DNA of 64,000 nucleotides, taken from assembly GCF_049674955.1 (NCBI RefSeq), contig NZ_CP187232.1, forward strand, positions 744,001 to 808,000, in the 5' to 3' direction. This stretch comes from Sphaerisporangium viridialbum (GTDB lineage: Bacteria > Actinomycetota > Actinomycetes > Streptosporangiales > Streptosporangiaceae). The notes under the pieces are model-generated. The model was not told the origin of the DNA. It ran no database searches and worked only from the letters and a program-made list of their open reading frames with translations. Shown here piece after piece: positions 17,359-27,100 of the stretch. Positions within the stretch are counted from its first letter, which is position 1. Each line of letters begins with the position of its first letter. The position numbers were made by a program, and so were the translations under genes.

Positions 17359-18231
17359 TCAGCCGTTGGCGAGGGCTTGGATGCGGGAGAAGTCGCCGTT
17401 GAAGTAGTCTTGGTCGCCGGGGAAGGTGCCGTGGTCGGCGAACTGCCAGATGGTCTGGTAGCCCCACTTGTACGGCATGGGCCCGGGCGAGCCGTTGTAG
17501 TTGGCGAGCATCAGCGGGTTGGTGGAGGAGAAGTCGCCGATGTTGCCGGTGCACTGGCTCCACCAGCTGGTGGCCGTGTAGATGACCGGCCAGCGGCCCG
17601 TCCTCGCGTGGTACTGGTTGCTGAAGGAGAGGATCCAGTTGACCATGCCGGAGGCCGACAGCCCGTAGCAGGCCGCGCCGTACGGGTTCCACTCCATGTC
17701 GAGCAGGCCGGGCAGGGTCTTGCCGTCACGGGACCAGCCGCCGCCGTGATTGACGAAGTAGTCGGCCTGGGTCGCGCCGGAGGAGGTGTTCGGCGTGGCG
17801 AAGTGGTACGCGCCGCGGATCAGGCCCGCGTTGTACGAGCCGGTGTACTGCTGGCTGAAGTACGGGTTGGTGTAGTTGGTGGACTCGGTCGCCTTGACGT
17901 AGGCGAACCTGGCGCCGTTGGCGGCCACCGATGCCCAGTTGACGTTGCCCTGCCAGCCGCTGACGTCGAGGCCGGGGGTCTGGGCGGCGAGCGGGGTGAT
18001 GGTCACCTTGCCGCTGCCGGGTTCGTGCTTGGCCACCTGCGAACCCATCCAGTCCCTTTCGGGGTGGGTGACGGGGTTGGCGGCGGCTTCCGTCGCGGGG
18101 GCGGGGTCGGCCGGGGCGGCGGATGCGGGGAGAGCGCCCAGTGTGACCGTTACGCAGGTCAGGGCGGCGACGGCGAGCGCTGTGAAGCGCGAGGTGAGCG
18201 CCGTCAGGGGAAGGCGGTTGTCGCTTGCCAC
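17359..18231 (-). CDS. Secreted GH25 muramidase (lysozyme)
   Basis: The 290-residue product has a signal peptide (to about residue 40, ALPASAAP) and a linker, then a GH25 barrel from PGLDVSGWQGNVNW. Other family motifs are ARFAYVKATE, RGAYHFATP and PGLLDMEWNPYG, whose acidic pair is catalytic. It cleaves the MurNAc-GlcNAc bond of peptidoglycan. GTG 18231 is chosen because GGAGG lies 5 nt before it. A small upstream ORF overlaps this start (18204-18374). Confidence 0.93.
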   Translation of the reverse strand: MASDNRLPLTALTSRFTALAVAALTCVTVTLGALPASAAPADPAPATEAAANPVTHPERDWMGSQVAKHEPGSGKVTITPLAAQTPGLDVSGWQGNVNWASVAANGARFAYVKATESTNYTNPYFSQQYTGSYNAGLIRGAYHFATPNTSSGATQADYFVNHGGGWSRDGKTLPGLLDMEWNPYGAACYGLSASGMVNWILSFSNQYHARTGRWPVIYTATSWWSQCTGNIGDFSSTNPLMLANYNGSPGPMPYKWGYQTIWQFADHGTFPGDQDYFNGDFSRIQALANG

Positions 18232-18374
18232 GTGGTCCTCCGAGTGGGGGGTTTTCTCGAGGAACGGTCGAGAGATCGCGGCGGGCGTCCGTTGGCTCCA
18301 GCCCATAGGCCGGACGGTCCCGTGAGAGCCGCGGTGCCGGATGGCCCCGCGAGAGCCGCGGCGCCAGACAGCAC
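18204..18374 (-). CDS. Possible leader peptide overlapping lysozyme start
   Basis: A 56-codon frame starting at GTG 18374 is preceded by AAAGGAGG, a better ribosome-binding site than most in this window. Its first half encodes two 9-residue repeats (GAAALAGPS, GTAALTGPS). It ends 28 nt inside the lysozyme gene in another frame. It may be a translated leader that governs lysozyme translation; no homologue is known to me. Confidence 0.35.
   Translation of the reverse strand: MLSGAAALAGPSGTAALTGPSGLWAGANGRPPRSLDRSSRKPPTRRTTWQATTAFP
18310..18363 (-). repeat. 27-bp tandem duplication in lysozyme leader
   Basis: Two adjacent 27-bp units (18310-18336 and 18337-18363) agree at 23 positions. The length is a multiple of three, so the leader frame is kept. 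The rest of the 18375-18667 interval carries promoter-like AT-richer DNA (near 18420-18460) and no gene. Confidence 0.75.
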
Positions 18375-18667
18375 GGAAAGCCTCCTTTCCGTCAAATGCG
18401 TCTACTCCAGCAAGTAACTAACCTTCGTTCGGACCTATGTAAAAGGTGTAAAGTTTCCTAACTATTGCTGTCCGATTGGCAGATCTCTCGCATGGCGCTG
18501 GTCACGGGGGGCGACCTGCGAGCGCGACGCTGGTGGCGGGTGGGGAGAGCGCGGGGAAGCGGGAGCGAGGGCGGCAGCGGGGCGGTACGCCAGCGAGGCG
18601 TCGCTTCCGCTGGGAGCGGTGCCTCGCCGGCGTTGGCCCCAAAAATCTGGACATACCCCCCTGAAGG

Positions 18668-18703
18668 TTGCCTAGGGCAATGATATATATTTGCCTAAGG
18701 CAA
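18668..18703 (+). promoter_or_regulatory. Double MarR operator
   Basis: TTGCCTAGGGCAA (18668-18680) and TTGCCTAAGGCAA (18691-18703) are near-identical palindromes with centres 23 bp apart (about two helical turns). The TATATAT between them looks like a -10 region. They sit just upstream of the MarR gene start at 18720, so the regulator should repress itself and the exporter operon. Confidence 0.85.
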
Positions 18704-18719
18704 CTAGATGGAGGCGGTC

Positions 18720-19199
18720 ATGGCATCGGAGGACAGCTGCGGTGAGCTGCTTGTCCGGCTGAGTGACATGGGTGCGGTGATGAAGGCGGTCAAGAGGGAT
18801 CTGCCGTTCGCCGGCTCCCGCGCCGGGCTCGCCCTGCTCGTGGCGCTCAGCCGTTGTGGCGAGGTCCGTATGGGCGAGCTGGCGGAGATGTTCGAGGTCG
18901 ACCAGTCGGTGATCAGCCGGCACGTGGCCGACCTCCAGGAACGCGGCTGGATCGAGCGCATCCCCAACCCCCGCGACGGGCGCTCCTGGTACGTCCGGCT
19001 CACCCCGGACGGGCGGCAGGTCACCGAGGAGCTGCTCGACCATGTCCGTCACCTTCTCGCCGACACCCTCGGCGACTGGACCGACGAGGAGATCGCCGAG
19101 CTCGCCGGCCTTCTGGCCCGGCTCCGTACGAGCTTCGACGCCCGCCGGGCCCACACCATCCACGCTTCCCGCACGGCGCAGACAGTGAAAGGACATTGA
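18720..19199 (+). CDS. MarR-family repressor of exporter operon
   Basis: The 159-residue protein has a MarR winged helix: MGELAEMFEVDQSVISRHVA (recognition helix), LQERGWIERIPNPRDGRSWY (wing). ATG 18720 is used rather than 18708 because GGAGG at 18710-18714 lies 5 nt before it. Its stop overlaps the exporter start (TGATG), giving strong coupling. Two palindromes sit directly upstream. Confidence 0.92.
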   Translation: MASEDSCGELLVRLSDMGAVMKAVKRDLPFAGSRAGLALLVALSRCGEVRMGELAEMFEVDQSVISRHVADLQERGWIERIPNPRDGRSWYVRLTPDGRQVTEELLDHVRHLLADTLGDWTDEEIAELAGLLARLRTSFDARRAHTIHASRTAQTVKGH

Positions 19200-21730
19200 T
19201 GGCAACCGCAGTACCGGCCGGGGTGCAGGAGGCCGCACCCGAACCGGCCGCTCCGATGTCGCATCGGGAGATCCTGGAAGCGCTGTCGGGACTGCTCCTC
19301 GGCATGTTCGTGGCGATCCTGTCGTCGACCGTCGTGTCGAACGCCCTGCCCACGATCATCGCCGACCTGCACGCCGATGAGAACACCTACACCTGGGTGA
19401 TCACCTCGACCCTGCTGGCCACCACGATCTCCACGCCCATCTGGGGCAAGCTCGCCGACCTGGTGAGCAAGAAGGTCCTGGTGCAGCTCGGTCTCATCAT
19501 CTTCGTCATCGGCTCGGCCATCGCGGGCGTGTCGCAGAACCCGGGCATGCTCATCGGGGCCCGGGTGATCCAGGGTCTCGGAGCCGGCGGCCTGACCGCG
19601 CTGGCCCAGGTCATCATGGCGGCGATCATCTCGCCCCGCGAGCGCGGCCGTTACTCCGGCTACCTCGGCGCGGTCTTCGCCCTCGCGACCATCGGCGGGC
19701 CGCTCATCGGCGGCGTCATCGTGGACACCTCCTGGCTCGGCTGGCGCTGGTGCTTCTACGTGGGGGTGCCGTTCGCCGTCATCGCCCTGATCGTCCTGCA
19801 GAAGACGCTCCACGTCCCCGTGTACAAGCGCAAGGTCAACATCGACTGGGCCGGCGCGGTGCTCATCAGCGCCGCGGTCTCCCTGCTGCTGGTGTGGGTC
19901 TCGTTCGCGGGCCACAAGTACGACTGGCTGTCGTGGCAGACCGCCGCCATGGTGGGCGGCGCGCTGGTACTGGCACTGATCTTCCTGTTCGTCGAGTCGA
20001 GGGCCGGCGAGCCGATCGTCCCGCTGCACCTGTTCCGCAACAGCGCGATCACCCTCGCGGTGGTCGCCAGCATGCTGGTCGGTGTCGCCATGTTCGGCGC
20101 GACGACCTTCCTGAGCCAGTACTTCCAGCTCGCCCGGGGCGAGACGCCCACCATGGCGGGTGTCATGACCCTGCCGATGATCCTCGGCCTGGCGGTCTCG
20201 TCGACCGTAGCCGGTCAGATCATCACCCGCACCGGACGCTGGAAGATCTTCCTCGTCATCGGCGGCGTGCTCCTCACCGCCGGATTCGGGCTCATGGGCT
20301 CGATGCGGTTCGACACCGCCTACTGGCTCCTGGCGATCTACATGTTCGCCATGGGCGTCGGCGTGGGCCTGACCATGCAGAACCTCGTCCTGTCCGTCCA
20401 GAACCAGGTCAGGCCGGAGGAGCTCGGAGCGGCCAGTTCGGTCGTCGCGTTCTTCCGCACGCTCGGCGGCGCCATCGGCGTCGGCGCGCTCGGCGCCGTG
20501 CTGGGCCACCGGGTCATCCAGTACCTGGAGGAGGGCCTGTCCAAGATCGGCGTGCACAGCAGCCTGAGCAACGGCTCGATTCCCCGCCTGGCGGACCTGC
20601 CCGGCCCCGTCCGCGAGGTCGTCACGGGCGCGTACGGCCACGGCGTCGGCGACGTGTTCCTGTACGCGGCGCCGAGCGCTTTGCTGGCCCTGATCGCCAT
20701 CCTGTTCATCAAGGAGATCCCGCTGCGCACGGCCAGCGCCGAGCAGATGCGCTCAGGCGTGGACGAGAACCAGCCGGTGCGCAACGGCACGGGCCCCGGC
20801 CGTCACGCCCAGCAGCGGGACACCCAGGAGCTGGTGTCCGTGGGCGCCGAGGCCCCGGCCGCGTTCAACGGGTTCGCCGCCACCCGCGCCTCGGCGCAGG
20901 CGTCGTCCCAGCTCTCCGGGGAGGCGCCGGTCCAGCAGACGGTGTACGCGTCCGCGGGCGCGCCCCATCCCGAGGGCGGCAGCGGGATCCGCGGGTTCAT
21001 CAAGGGCGCCGACGGCACGCCGGTGCCCCACGCCACCCTCACCCTGATCGACGTACGAGGCCACCAGCTCGGCCGCGCGGTCACGCAGGCGGACGGCGGG
21101 TACAGCCTGTGGACGCCGAGCAGCGGCACGTACGTCCTCATCGCCTCCGCCAGCGACCACGACCCGCAGGTGGCGACCCTGGCGGTCGGTGACCAGCCGC
21201 TGGACTTCGATCTCGTGCTCGCCGGCTCGGGCAAGCTCATCGGCACCGTCCGCGACCCGGACGGCAAGCCGGTCGTCCAGGCGATGGTCATCGTGACGGA
21301 CGTGCGCGGGGAGGTCATCACCACGGGCGTGACCGCCTCGGACGGCGTCTTCGGCTTCGCGGGCGTCGTCGCGGGCAGCTACACCCTCGCCGTCAGCGCG
21401 GCGGGTCACCGTCCCGCCGCGGTGCCCGTGGAGGTCGGCACCGGCCAGACCAGGCAGGACGTCGAGCTGCTGCCCGGCGTCCGCGTCAGGGGCACGGTCC
21501 GCGTCAAGGACGGCGGGCCGGTGGCCGACGCCCGCGTCACGCTGCTCGACGCCGCGGGCAACGTCGTCGGCTCCGCCACCACCGGGGAGGACGGGGAGTA
21601 CGCCTTCGCCGACCTGACGGGCGGCCAGTACACCGTCATCGCCACCGGGTACCCGCCCGTGGCGAGCGCGCTCAACCTGGCGGGCCAGGGCGACGACGCG
21701 TACGACCTGTGGCTGGGGCACCCCGAATGA
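19199..21730 (+). CDS. MFS drug exporter fused to carboxypeptidase-like domains
   Basis: The 843-residue protein has an EmrB/QacA-type 14-span MFS domain (about 20-515) with the motifs SNALPTIIADLH, TPIWGKLADLVSKK (motif A) and RVIQGLGAGGLTAL (motif B/C region). After a polar linker (515-590) come three beta-sandwich repeats of the carboxypeptidase regulatory-like type (about 594-675, 676-757, 758-838). Each has a G-x-DG-x-P-V-x-x-A-x-V core, such as VRDPDGKPVVQAMV and VRVKDGGPVADARV. Export of toxic compounds is likely; the role of the tail is unknown. Its stop overlaps the YceI gene (ATGA). Confidence 0.9.
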   Translation: MATAVPAGVQEAAPEPAAPMSHREILEALSGLLLGMFVAILSSTVVSNALPTIIADLHADENTYTWVITSTLLATTISTPIWGKLADLVSKKVLVQLGLIIFVIGSAIAGVSQNPGMLIGARVIQGLGAGGLTALAQVIMAAIISPRERGRYSGYLGAVFALATIGGPLIGGVIVDTSWLGWRWCFYVGVPFAVIALIVLQKTLHVPVYKRKVNIDWAGAVLISAAVSLLLVWVSFAGHKYDWLSWQTAAMVGGALVLALIFLFVESRAGEPIVPLHLFRNSAITLAVVASMLVGVAMFGATTFLSQYFQLARGETPTMAGVMTLPMILGLAVSSTVAGQIITRTGRWKIFLVIGGVLLTAGFGLMGSMRFDTAYWLLAIYMFAMGVGVGLTMQNLVLSVQNQVRPEELGAASSVVAFFRTLGGAIGVGALGAVLGHRVIQYLEEGLSKIGVHSSLSNGSIPRLADLPGPVREVVTGAYGHGVGDVFLYAAPSALLALIAILFIKEIPLRTASAEQMRSGVDENQPVRNGTGPGRHAQQRDTQELVSVGAEAPAAFNGFAATRASAQASSQLSGEAPVQQTVYASAGAPHPEGGSGIRGFIKGADGTPVPHATLTLIDVRGHQLGRAVTQADGGYSLWTPSSGTYVLIASASDHDPQVATLAVGDQPLDFDLVLAGSGKLIGTVRDPDGKPVVQAMVIVTDVRGEVITTGVTASDGVFGFAGVVAGSYTLAVSAAGHRPAAVPVEVGTGQTRQDVELLPGVRVRGTVRVKDGGPVADARVTLLDAAGNVVGSATTGEDGEYAFADLTGGQYTVIATGYPPVASALNLAGQGDDAYDLWLGHPE

Positions 21731-22566
21731 GCAGCACGCTCGCGGGAAGGTACGGCCTGCACGCCGTTGTCCGCACCAAGGACGGCTGGGCGGTGCCGCA
21801 CGCCGTGGTCACGGTGACCGACATGTCCGGCCACCAGGTCGTACGGATGGACGCGGACGCCGGCGGCACGGTCCTGACCGAGCCGCTCAGCCCCGGCGTC
21901 TACACCGTCGTGGTCACCGCGGTGGGGTACGCCCCCATCGCGTCCACGGCGATCGCGACGGCCTCCGGCAGCGCCGAGCTGGGCGTGCTGGTGCTCGCGC
22001 GGCAGGGCGGTGTCGAGCTGCCGCCGCCCGGCGTGTGGACCATCGACCCGGCGCACTCGAAGGTCGCGGCGACCGCGCAGCACCTGGGGCTGTCCAGCGT
22101 CCAGGGACGGTTCCCGGAGTTCGCCGGGCGGATCGACATCGGCGCGACCGCCGAGGCGTCCGCCGTCGTCGCCGAGATCGACGCGACGTCGATCGACACC
22201 GGCAACAAGACGCGCGACGACCACCTGCGCTCGGCGGACTTCCTCGACGTCGGGCCGCATCCGGTGATCTCGTTCCGCAGCACCGGGCTGTCGCCCGCGG
22301 GCCCTGATCGGTGGACGCTGCACGGCGTCCTGACGCTGAGCGGGATCACCCGCGAGGTGGACCTGGACCTGGCCTACCTCGGCACGAGCCCCGACCCGTG
22401 GGGCGGCCTGCGCGCGGCGTTCCGCGCGGTCACCGAGCTGCGCCGGGAGGACTTCGCGATGAACTACAACCAGATCGTCCAGGCGGGGATCTCGCTCATC
22501 GGCGCGACTCTGAAGGTGGAGCTGGACATCCAGGCGGTGCAGGGGGAACCCTCGGCTCAGGCCTGA
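21727..22566 (+). CDS. YceI-family protein with carboxypeptidase-like domain
   Basis: The 279-residue protein begins with one domain like those at the end of the exporter (VRTKDGWAVPHAVVTVTD, then LSPGVYTVVVTAVGYAPIAS). A YceI lipocalin-like domain (about 101-272) follows with GVWTIDPAHSKVAATAQHLG, IDTGNKTRDDHLRSADFLDV and LHGVLTLSGITREVDLDLAY. YceI proteins bind isoprenoid or other lipophilic molecules. No signal peptide is seen, so it is probably cytoplasmic. ATG 21727 overlaps the exporter stop by 4 nt. Confidence 0.9.
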   Translation: MSSTLAGRYGLHAVVRTKDGWAVPHAVVTVTDMSGHQVVRMDADAGGTVLTEPLSPGVYTVVVTAVGYAPIASTAIATASGSAELGVLVLARQGGVELPPPGVWTIDPAHSKVAATAQHLGLSSVQGRFPEFAGRIDIGATAEASAVVAEIDATSIDTGNKTRDDHLRSADFLDVGPHPVISFRSTGLSPAGPDRWTLHGVLTLSGITREVDLDLAYLGTSPDPWGGLRAAFRAVTELRREDFAMNYNQIVQAGISLIGATLKVELDIQAVQGEPSAQA

Positions 22567-22641
22567 TCGTTGAGGCTACGCCGAGGGGCGCGAACCTTTG
22601 TCGTTCGAGCGACTCCGACACTGAAGGGAGGAGGAGGCACG

Positions 22642-23130
22642 ATGCCCGAGACACGAGCGGCGGCAGCCGTCCAGGAGGCGGTGCCCGCCGAGGAGTACGA
22701 AGCGTACTGCGCGCTCGAGCATCAGCTCGGCGTCCTCTTCCGGCGTTCCCGCGCGCTGTCCGCCGAGATGGGGCGCGCGGTGCACTCAGAGCTGGAGCCG
22801 GGGGCGTACGGGATCCTCGTGCGCATCGGGGACGTCGCCCCGGCGCGCTCCAGCGAGCTGGCCGCCTACTTCGGCGTCGGCAAGGCGACGATCAGCCGCC
22901 AGCTGAAGGTGCTGGAGGAGCTGCGGCTCATCGGGCGCCAGCCCGACCCGCTGGACGGCCGCGCCCACCTGCTCGAACTCACAGAAGAGGGGCGCGAGCG
23001 GCTCGACCGCGCGCGCTCGGCGCGGCAACAGCGCTTCTACGCCCTGCTCGGCACCTGGCCGCAGGATGACGTGCGGCTGCTGGGCCAGATGCTCGCCCGG
23101 TTCAACGCCCTGGCCGACAACCTGGAATAG
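22642..23130 (+). CDS. MarR-family transcriptional regulator
   Basis: The 162-residue protein has a MarR fold: SSELAAYFGVGKATISRQLK (recognition), RQPDPLDGRAHLLELTEEGR (wing). ATG 22642 is chosen since GGAGGAGGAGG lies just before it. It faces the dioxygenase gene convergently, but palindromes of the TTGA-TCAA type that suit MarR proteins lie at the far end of that gene (24012-24058), so the dioxygenase and the BTAD regulator are its likely targets (inference). Confidence 0.9.
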   Translation: MPETRAAAAVQEAVPAEEYEAYCALEHQLGVLFRRSRALSAEMGRAVHSELEPGAYGILVRIGDVAPARSSELAAYFGVGKATISRQLKVLEELRLIGRQPDPLDGRAHLLELTEEGRERLDRARSARQQRFYALLGTWPQDDVRLLGQMLARFNALADNLE

Positions 23131-23193
23131 CGCCGGCCGGACGTGATCCCTGGCTGACCTCGGGTCCCCTCGGACGACCCCGGCCCTGGCTCG

Positions 23194-23997
23194 TCAGGCG
23201 ACCTGGAACGATCGCTTGGCGAGGCCCATCCAGTAACCGTCGATGGTCTGCCGCGGGGGCGCCTCGGGGTCGGTGGCGGCGCCGAGCGTGACGAACAGCG
23301 GCGCGAAGTGCTCGGTGGTCGGGTGCGCGTACGGCATGCCGGGCGCGCGGTGGCGGAAGTCCGCCAGCTCGTCGACCGCGCCGCGGGCCAGCGTCTCGGC
23401 GGCCCACGCGTCGAACTCCTGTGACCAGCACGGGGCGACGGCCGCTGGGCTGAAGTCGCGCAGGAACGGCAGCCCGTGGGTGGTGAACCCCGAGCCGATG
23501 ATGAGCACCCTTTCGTCGCGCAGCGGGCGCAGCCTGCTGCCGAGCCGGAGCAGCCGGTCGGGGTCCAGGGTGGGCAGCGACATCTGCAGGACCGGGATGT
23601 CGGCCTCGGGGTACATCACCGTCAGCGGCACGTAGGCGCCGTGGTCGAGACCGCGGTTCGGCTGGCGGCTCACGGTCTCGCCGGCCGGCATGAGCGCGGC
23701 CACCTTGGCGGCGAGCTCGGGCGCGCCCGGCGCGCCGTAGCGCACCGAGTAATAGCGCGCGGGGAAGCCGCCGAAGTCGTAGACCAGCGGGACGCCGTCA
23801 TCGGTGGCGCCGAGCATCAGCGGGGCGGACTCCCAGTGCGCCGAGACGATCAGGATGGCGGTGGGCCGGGGCAGGTCGCGCGACCATGCCGAGAGCTGCG
23901 CCGTCCACAGCGCGTCGTCGACCAGCGGTGGGGCGCCGTGGCTGAGATAGAGGGCCGGCATCCGGCCGGTGCCGCCGCTGGACGTGACGTCGCTCAT
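23194..23997 (-). CDS. DODA-type extradiol dioxygenase
   Basis: The 267-residue protein belongs to the class III extradiol (LigB/DODA, YgiD-like) family. Metal-binding His residues are in LYLSHGAPPL (His20), IVSAHWES (His54), and the C-terminal HPTTEHFAPLFV; GLDHGAYVPL is also diagnostic. It opens catechol-type rings with O2. GGAG precedes ATG 23997. It is divergent from the BTAD regulator with palindromes between. Confidence 0.92.
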   Translation of the reverse strand: MSDVTSSGGTGRMPALYLSHGAPPLVDDALWTAQLSAWSRDLPRPTAILIVSAHWESAPLMLGATDDGVPLVYDFGGFPARYYSVRYGAPGAPELAAKVAALMPAGETVSRQPNRGLDHGAYVPLTVMYPEADIPVLQMSLPTLDPDRLLRLGSRLRPLRDERVLIIGSGFTTHGLPFLRDFSPAAVAPCWSQEFDAWAAETLARGAVDELADFRHRAPGMPYAHPTTEHFAPLFVTLGAATDPEAPPRQTIDGYWMGLAKRSFQVA

Positions 23998-24011
23998 CGC
24001 GGGCTCCTTGG

Positions 24012-24058
24012 TTGAACATTCAAGCATCCAGGAAACCAGAAGATACTTGACTCGTCAA
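24012..24058. promoter_or_regulatory. Two MarR-like palindromes
   Basis: TTGAACATTCAA (24012-24023) and TTGACTCGTCAA (24047-24058) each have 5-bp inverted arms around a 2-nt centre, 35 bp apart. They lie between the dioxygenase and BTAD regulator starts and fit binding by a MarR protein such as that at 22642. Confidence 0.6.
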
Positions 24059-24112
24059 TCGAATCCCGGACCTCCCCTTTTGCGGTTTATTTCAGGACAT
24101 AATTCTTGGGTC

Positions 24113-27100
24113 ATGGTGCGGATACGGGTGCTCGGTCCCCTACACGCGAGCGTCGACGGCCGCGCGGTCTACCTCGGCACGGCGAGGCAGCGCGCGGTGG
24201 TCGCACGGCTCGTCTGCGAGGGCGGCCGCGTCGTGTCCACCGACCGGTTCATCGAGGACCTCTGGCAGGGGCAGCCGCCTCCCAAGGCGCTCGGAGCCCT
24301 GCAGGTCTACGTCTCCAACCTGCGCCGCGTGCTCGAACCCGGGCGGCGTCCGAGGACCCCGCCGTCCGTACTGGTCAGCGCCGCGCCCGGCTACCGCCTC
24401 GACCTCGGTGCCGACGACGTGGACGCCTGGCGGTTCTCCCGCCTTCTCGACGCCGGCTCCACCCGCCTCGCCGCCGGCGCGTACGGTGAGGCGGCCACGC
24501 TGATCGACGAGGCGCTCGGCCTGTGGAAGGGACGGCCCTACGGCGAGTTCGCCGACGAGGAGTGGGCCGCGCCCGAGGTGGGGCGGCTGGAGGAGCTCCA
24601 CCTGGTCGCCGTCGAGTACCGCGCCGAGGCGCAGCTCGGGCTGGGGCGCCAGGCGGAGACCGTTCCCGACCTCGAAGGCCATGTACGGGCGCACCCGCTG
24701 CGGGAGAACGCCGTCCGGCTGCTCGCCCTCGCCTACTACCGTTCGGGCAGGCAGGGGGAGGCCCTGGCCGCGCTCCGCAGGGCCAGGGAGACCCTCGCGG
24801 CCGAGCTGGGGGTCGACCCCGGCCCTGCGCTGCGCGCGCTCGAAGCCGACGTCCTGGCCCAGGCCGCCTCCCTGGAGCTCCAGCCGGTCATTCCGACGCC
24901 TCCGGCGCGGCCCGCCGCACTCATATCCGAGTCCCGCGCACAGGCCACCGCCATGATCGGGCGCGCGGGTGAGCTGGCCAGGCTGGAGGAGATCGCCGGA
25001 CGACCGGCGGGTTTCCAGATGGTCTGGGTGGCCGGTGACGCGGGGGCGGGCAAGAGCACCCTGGTCGAGGCCCTGGCGGCGCGCGTGGAGCGGAAGGGCG
25101 GCCTGGTGGCGTTCGGCCGCTGCCCGGAGACGGGCGGTGGCGCGCCTCCCGCGTGGGCGTGGAGCGAGGTCCTGCGCCGCCTCACAGCCGAGCACCCTCC
25201 CACCGGCGGCCTCGCCGCACGGCTGGCGCCGCTCCTGACCGACGACGGGGCGTCCACCGGGCAGTTCCTGCTGGCACGGGCCCTCGGCGAGTACCTCGCG
25301 GGCGTCGCGGCGGTGGCTCCCACGCTCGTGGTCATCGAGGACGCGCACCGGGCCGACGGCGAGACGCTGCACCTGCTCAGGTACCTCGCGGTGCCCTCGA
25401 CGCCGGTGCTGGTCGTCGCGACCTACCGGCCCGCGGAGGCCGAGGCCGACCTCGCCGCCACCCGCGCGGCCCTGGCCGCCCGCACCGCCGCGCATCTCGA
25501 CCTGCCGGGACTCACCGAGGACGAGGTCGCGCGCCTGCTTTCTGATCGTTCCGGCCTCCGGGTCGACGCCGCCACCGCGCGCACCGTCACCGAGCGGACC
25601 GGGGGCAACCCGCTCTTCGTCTGCGAGACGGCCCGGCTGCTGGCCACCGACGGTCCGGCCGCCGCCCACGCCCTGCCGCCCGGCGTACGCGACCTGATCC
25701 GCCGCCGGATCGCGAGGCTGCCGGCCACCGCGCAGACCACGTTGCGCGACGCGGCCGTCATCGGCAGGGATGTCGACGTCGACGTGCTGATCGCCATGCA
25801 CGGCGACGGCGAGGAGACCGTGCTGGCCGGCCTGGAGGCGGGGGTGCTCACCGGCCTGCTGGCCGAGCCGCGTCCCGGGCAGGTGCGCTTCACGCACGTC
25901 CTGGTCCGCGAGACGCTGTACGAGGACACCCCGAGGATCCGCCGCGCCCGCCTGCACGGGCGCGTGCTCGACGCCCTTGAGCAGGTACGCCCGGACGACG
26001 TCGCCGGGCTCGGGCACCACGCGCTGGCCGCCGCGACCAGCCGCACGGCTCACGGAGCGGCGCGGTACGCCGCCGCGGCGGCCGGGCGGGCGGCCGGCCT
26101 GCACGCCCACGCGGAGGCGGCGCGGCTCCTTCAGGGGGCGCTCGACCTGCCGCTGGACGACGAGGCCCTGCGCCTGGACCTGCTCTGCCGGCTCATCTCC
26201 GCGCGGGCGCACGCGGGGAACGTGGTGGGGGCGCTGGAGAGCAGGGCGGAGGCCCTGGCGGTGGCCCGCCGGGGGGCCGACCCCGAGGCGGTCGCGCGCG
26301 CTCTCACGGCGTACGACGCGCCGGTGCCGTGGACCATCCAGCTCGACCGCCGCGCCGACCATGAGATGGTCGCCGTGATCGAGGAGGCCATCTCGCGGGC
26401 CGGCGAGAAGGCGCGGTGCCGGCTGCTGGCGGCCCTCACCTTCGAGCTGGAGGGACACGACGCCACCCGTACCGAGGCGGCGTCGGCCGAGGCGGTCGAG
26501 ATCGCCCGGCGGACCGGTGACCCCGAGCTGCTGTGCCTGGCGCTCAACGCCCGCTACTTCATGGTGCTGCACCCGGGGCGCCGCGCGGAGCTGGAGGAGC
26601 TGGGCCGCGAGCTGCTGGACACGGGCGCCCGCCACGGGCTGCTCGGCTACCAGATGCAGGGCCACCATGCCCTGTTCATGGTGGCACTCGGCCAGGGCGA
26701 CCTTGCGACCGCGCGGCACCACGCCGACCGCGCCGTGGAGTACTCCACCAGCGGCCAGCTCGGGCTCGCGCTGGCCGTCCTGTCGTTCTTCGACGCGATC
26801 GCCCTGCTGGTGCGGGGCGAGTTCGACGAGGCGGAGCGGCTGTACGACGCCGTCACGCGCCGGATGTACGAGTCCGGGGGAGCCAACGCGCTGATCCTCG
26901 GCGTCGCCGGGCGGTTCGTCATCCGGCTCGCCAGGGGCGACGCCGGGGACTCCGCCGCCGAGCTGCGGGAGCTGTACGCGTACCTGCCCGAGGAGGTGTC
27001 CGAACTCCTGACCAGGGCTCTGGTCGCGGGGAACCGGCTGGGCGAGGCCCGCGAGGTCTGGCTGCCCCGCTGGGACGTGCCGGAGGACTACTACTGGCTG

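Noticed and set aside
18232..18480. c-di-AMP (ydaO) riboswitch before the lysozyme gene
   Set aside because: Such riboswitches often precede actinobacterial wall hydrolases, but the conserved cores are absent here.
19049..20641. Minus-strand frame of 530 codons
   Set aside because: Antisense to the MFS exporter; Asp/Arg/Gly/His-rich shadow without motifs.
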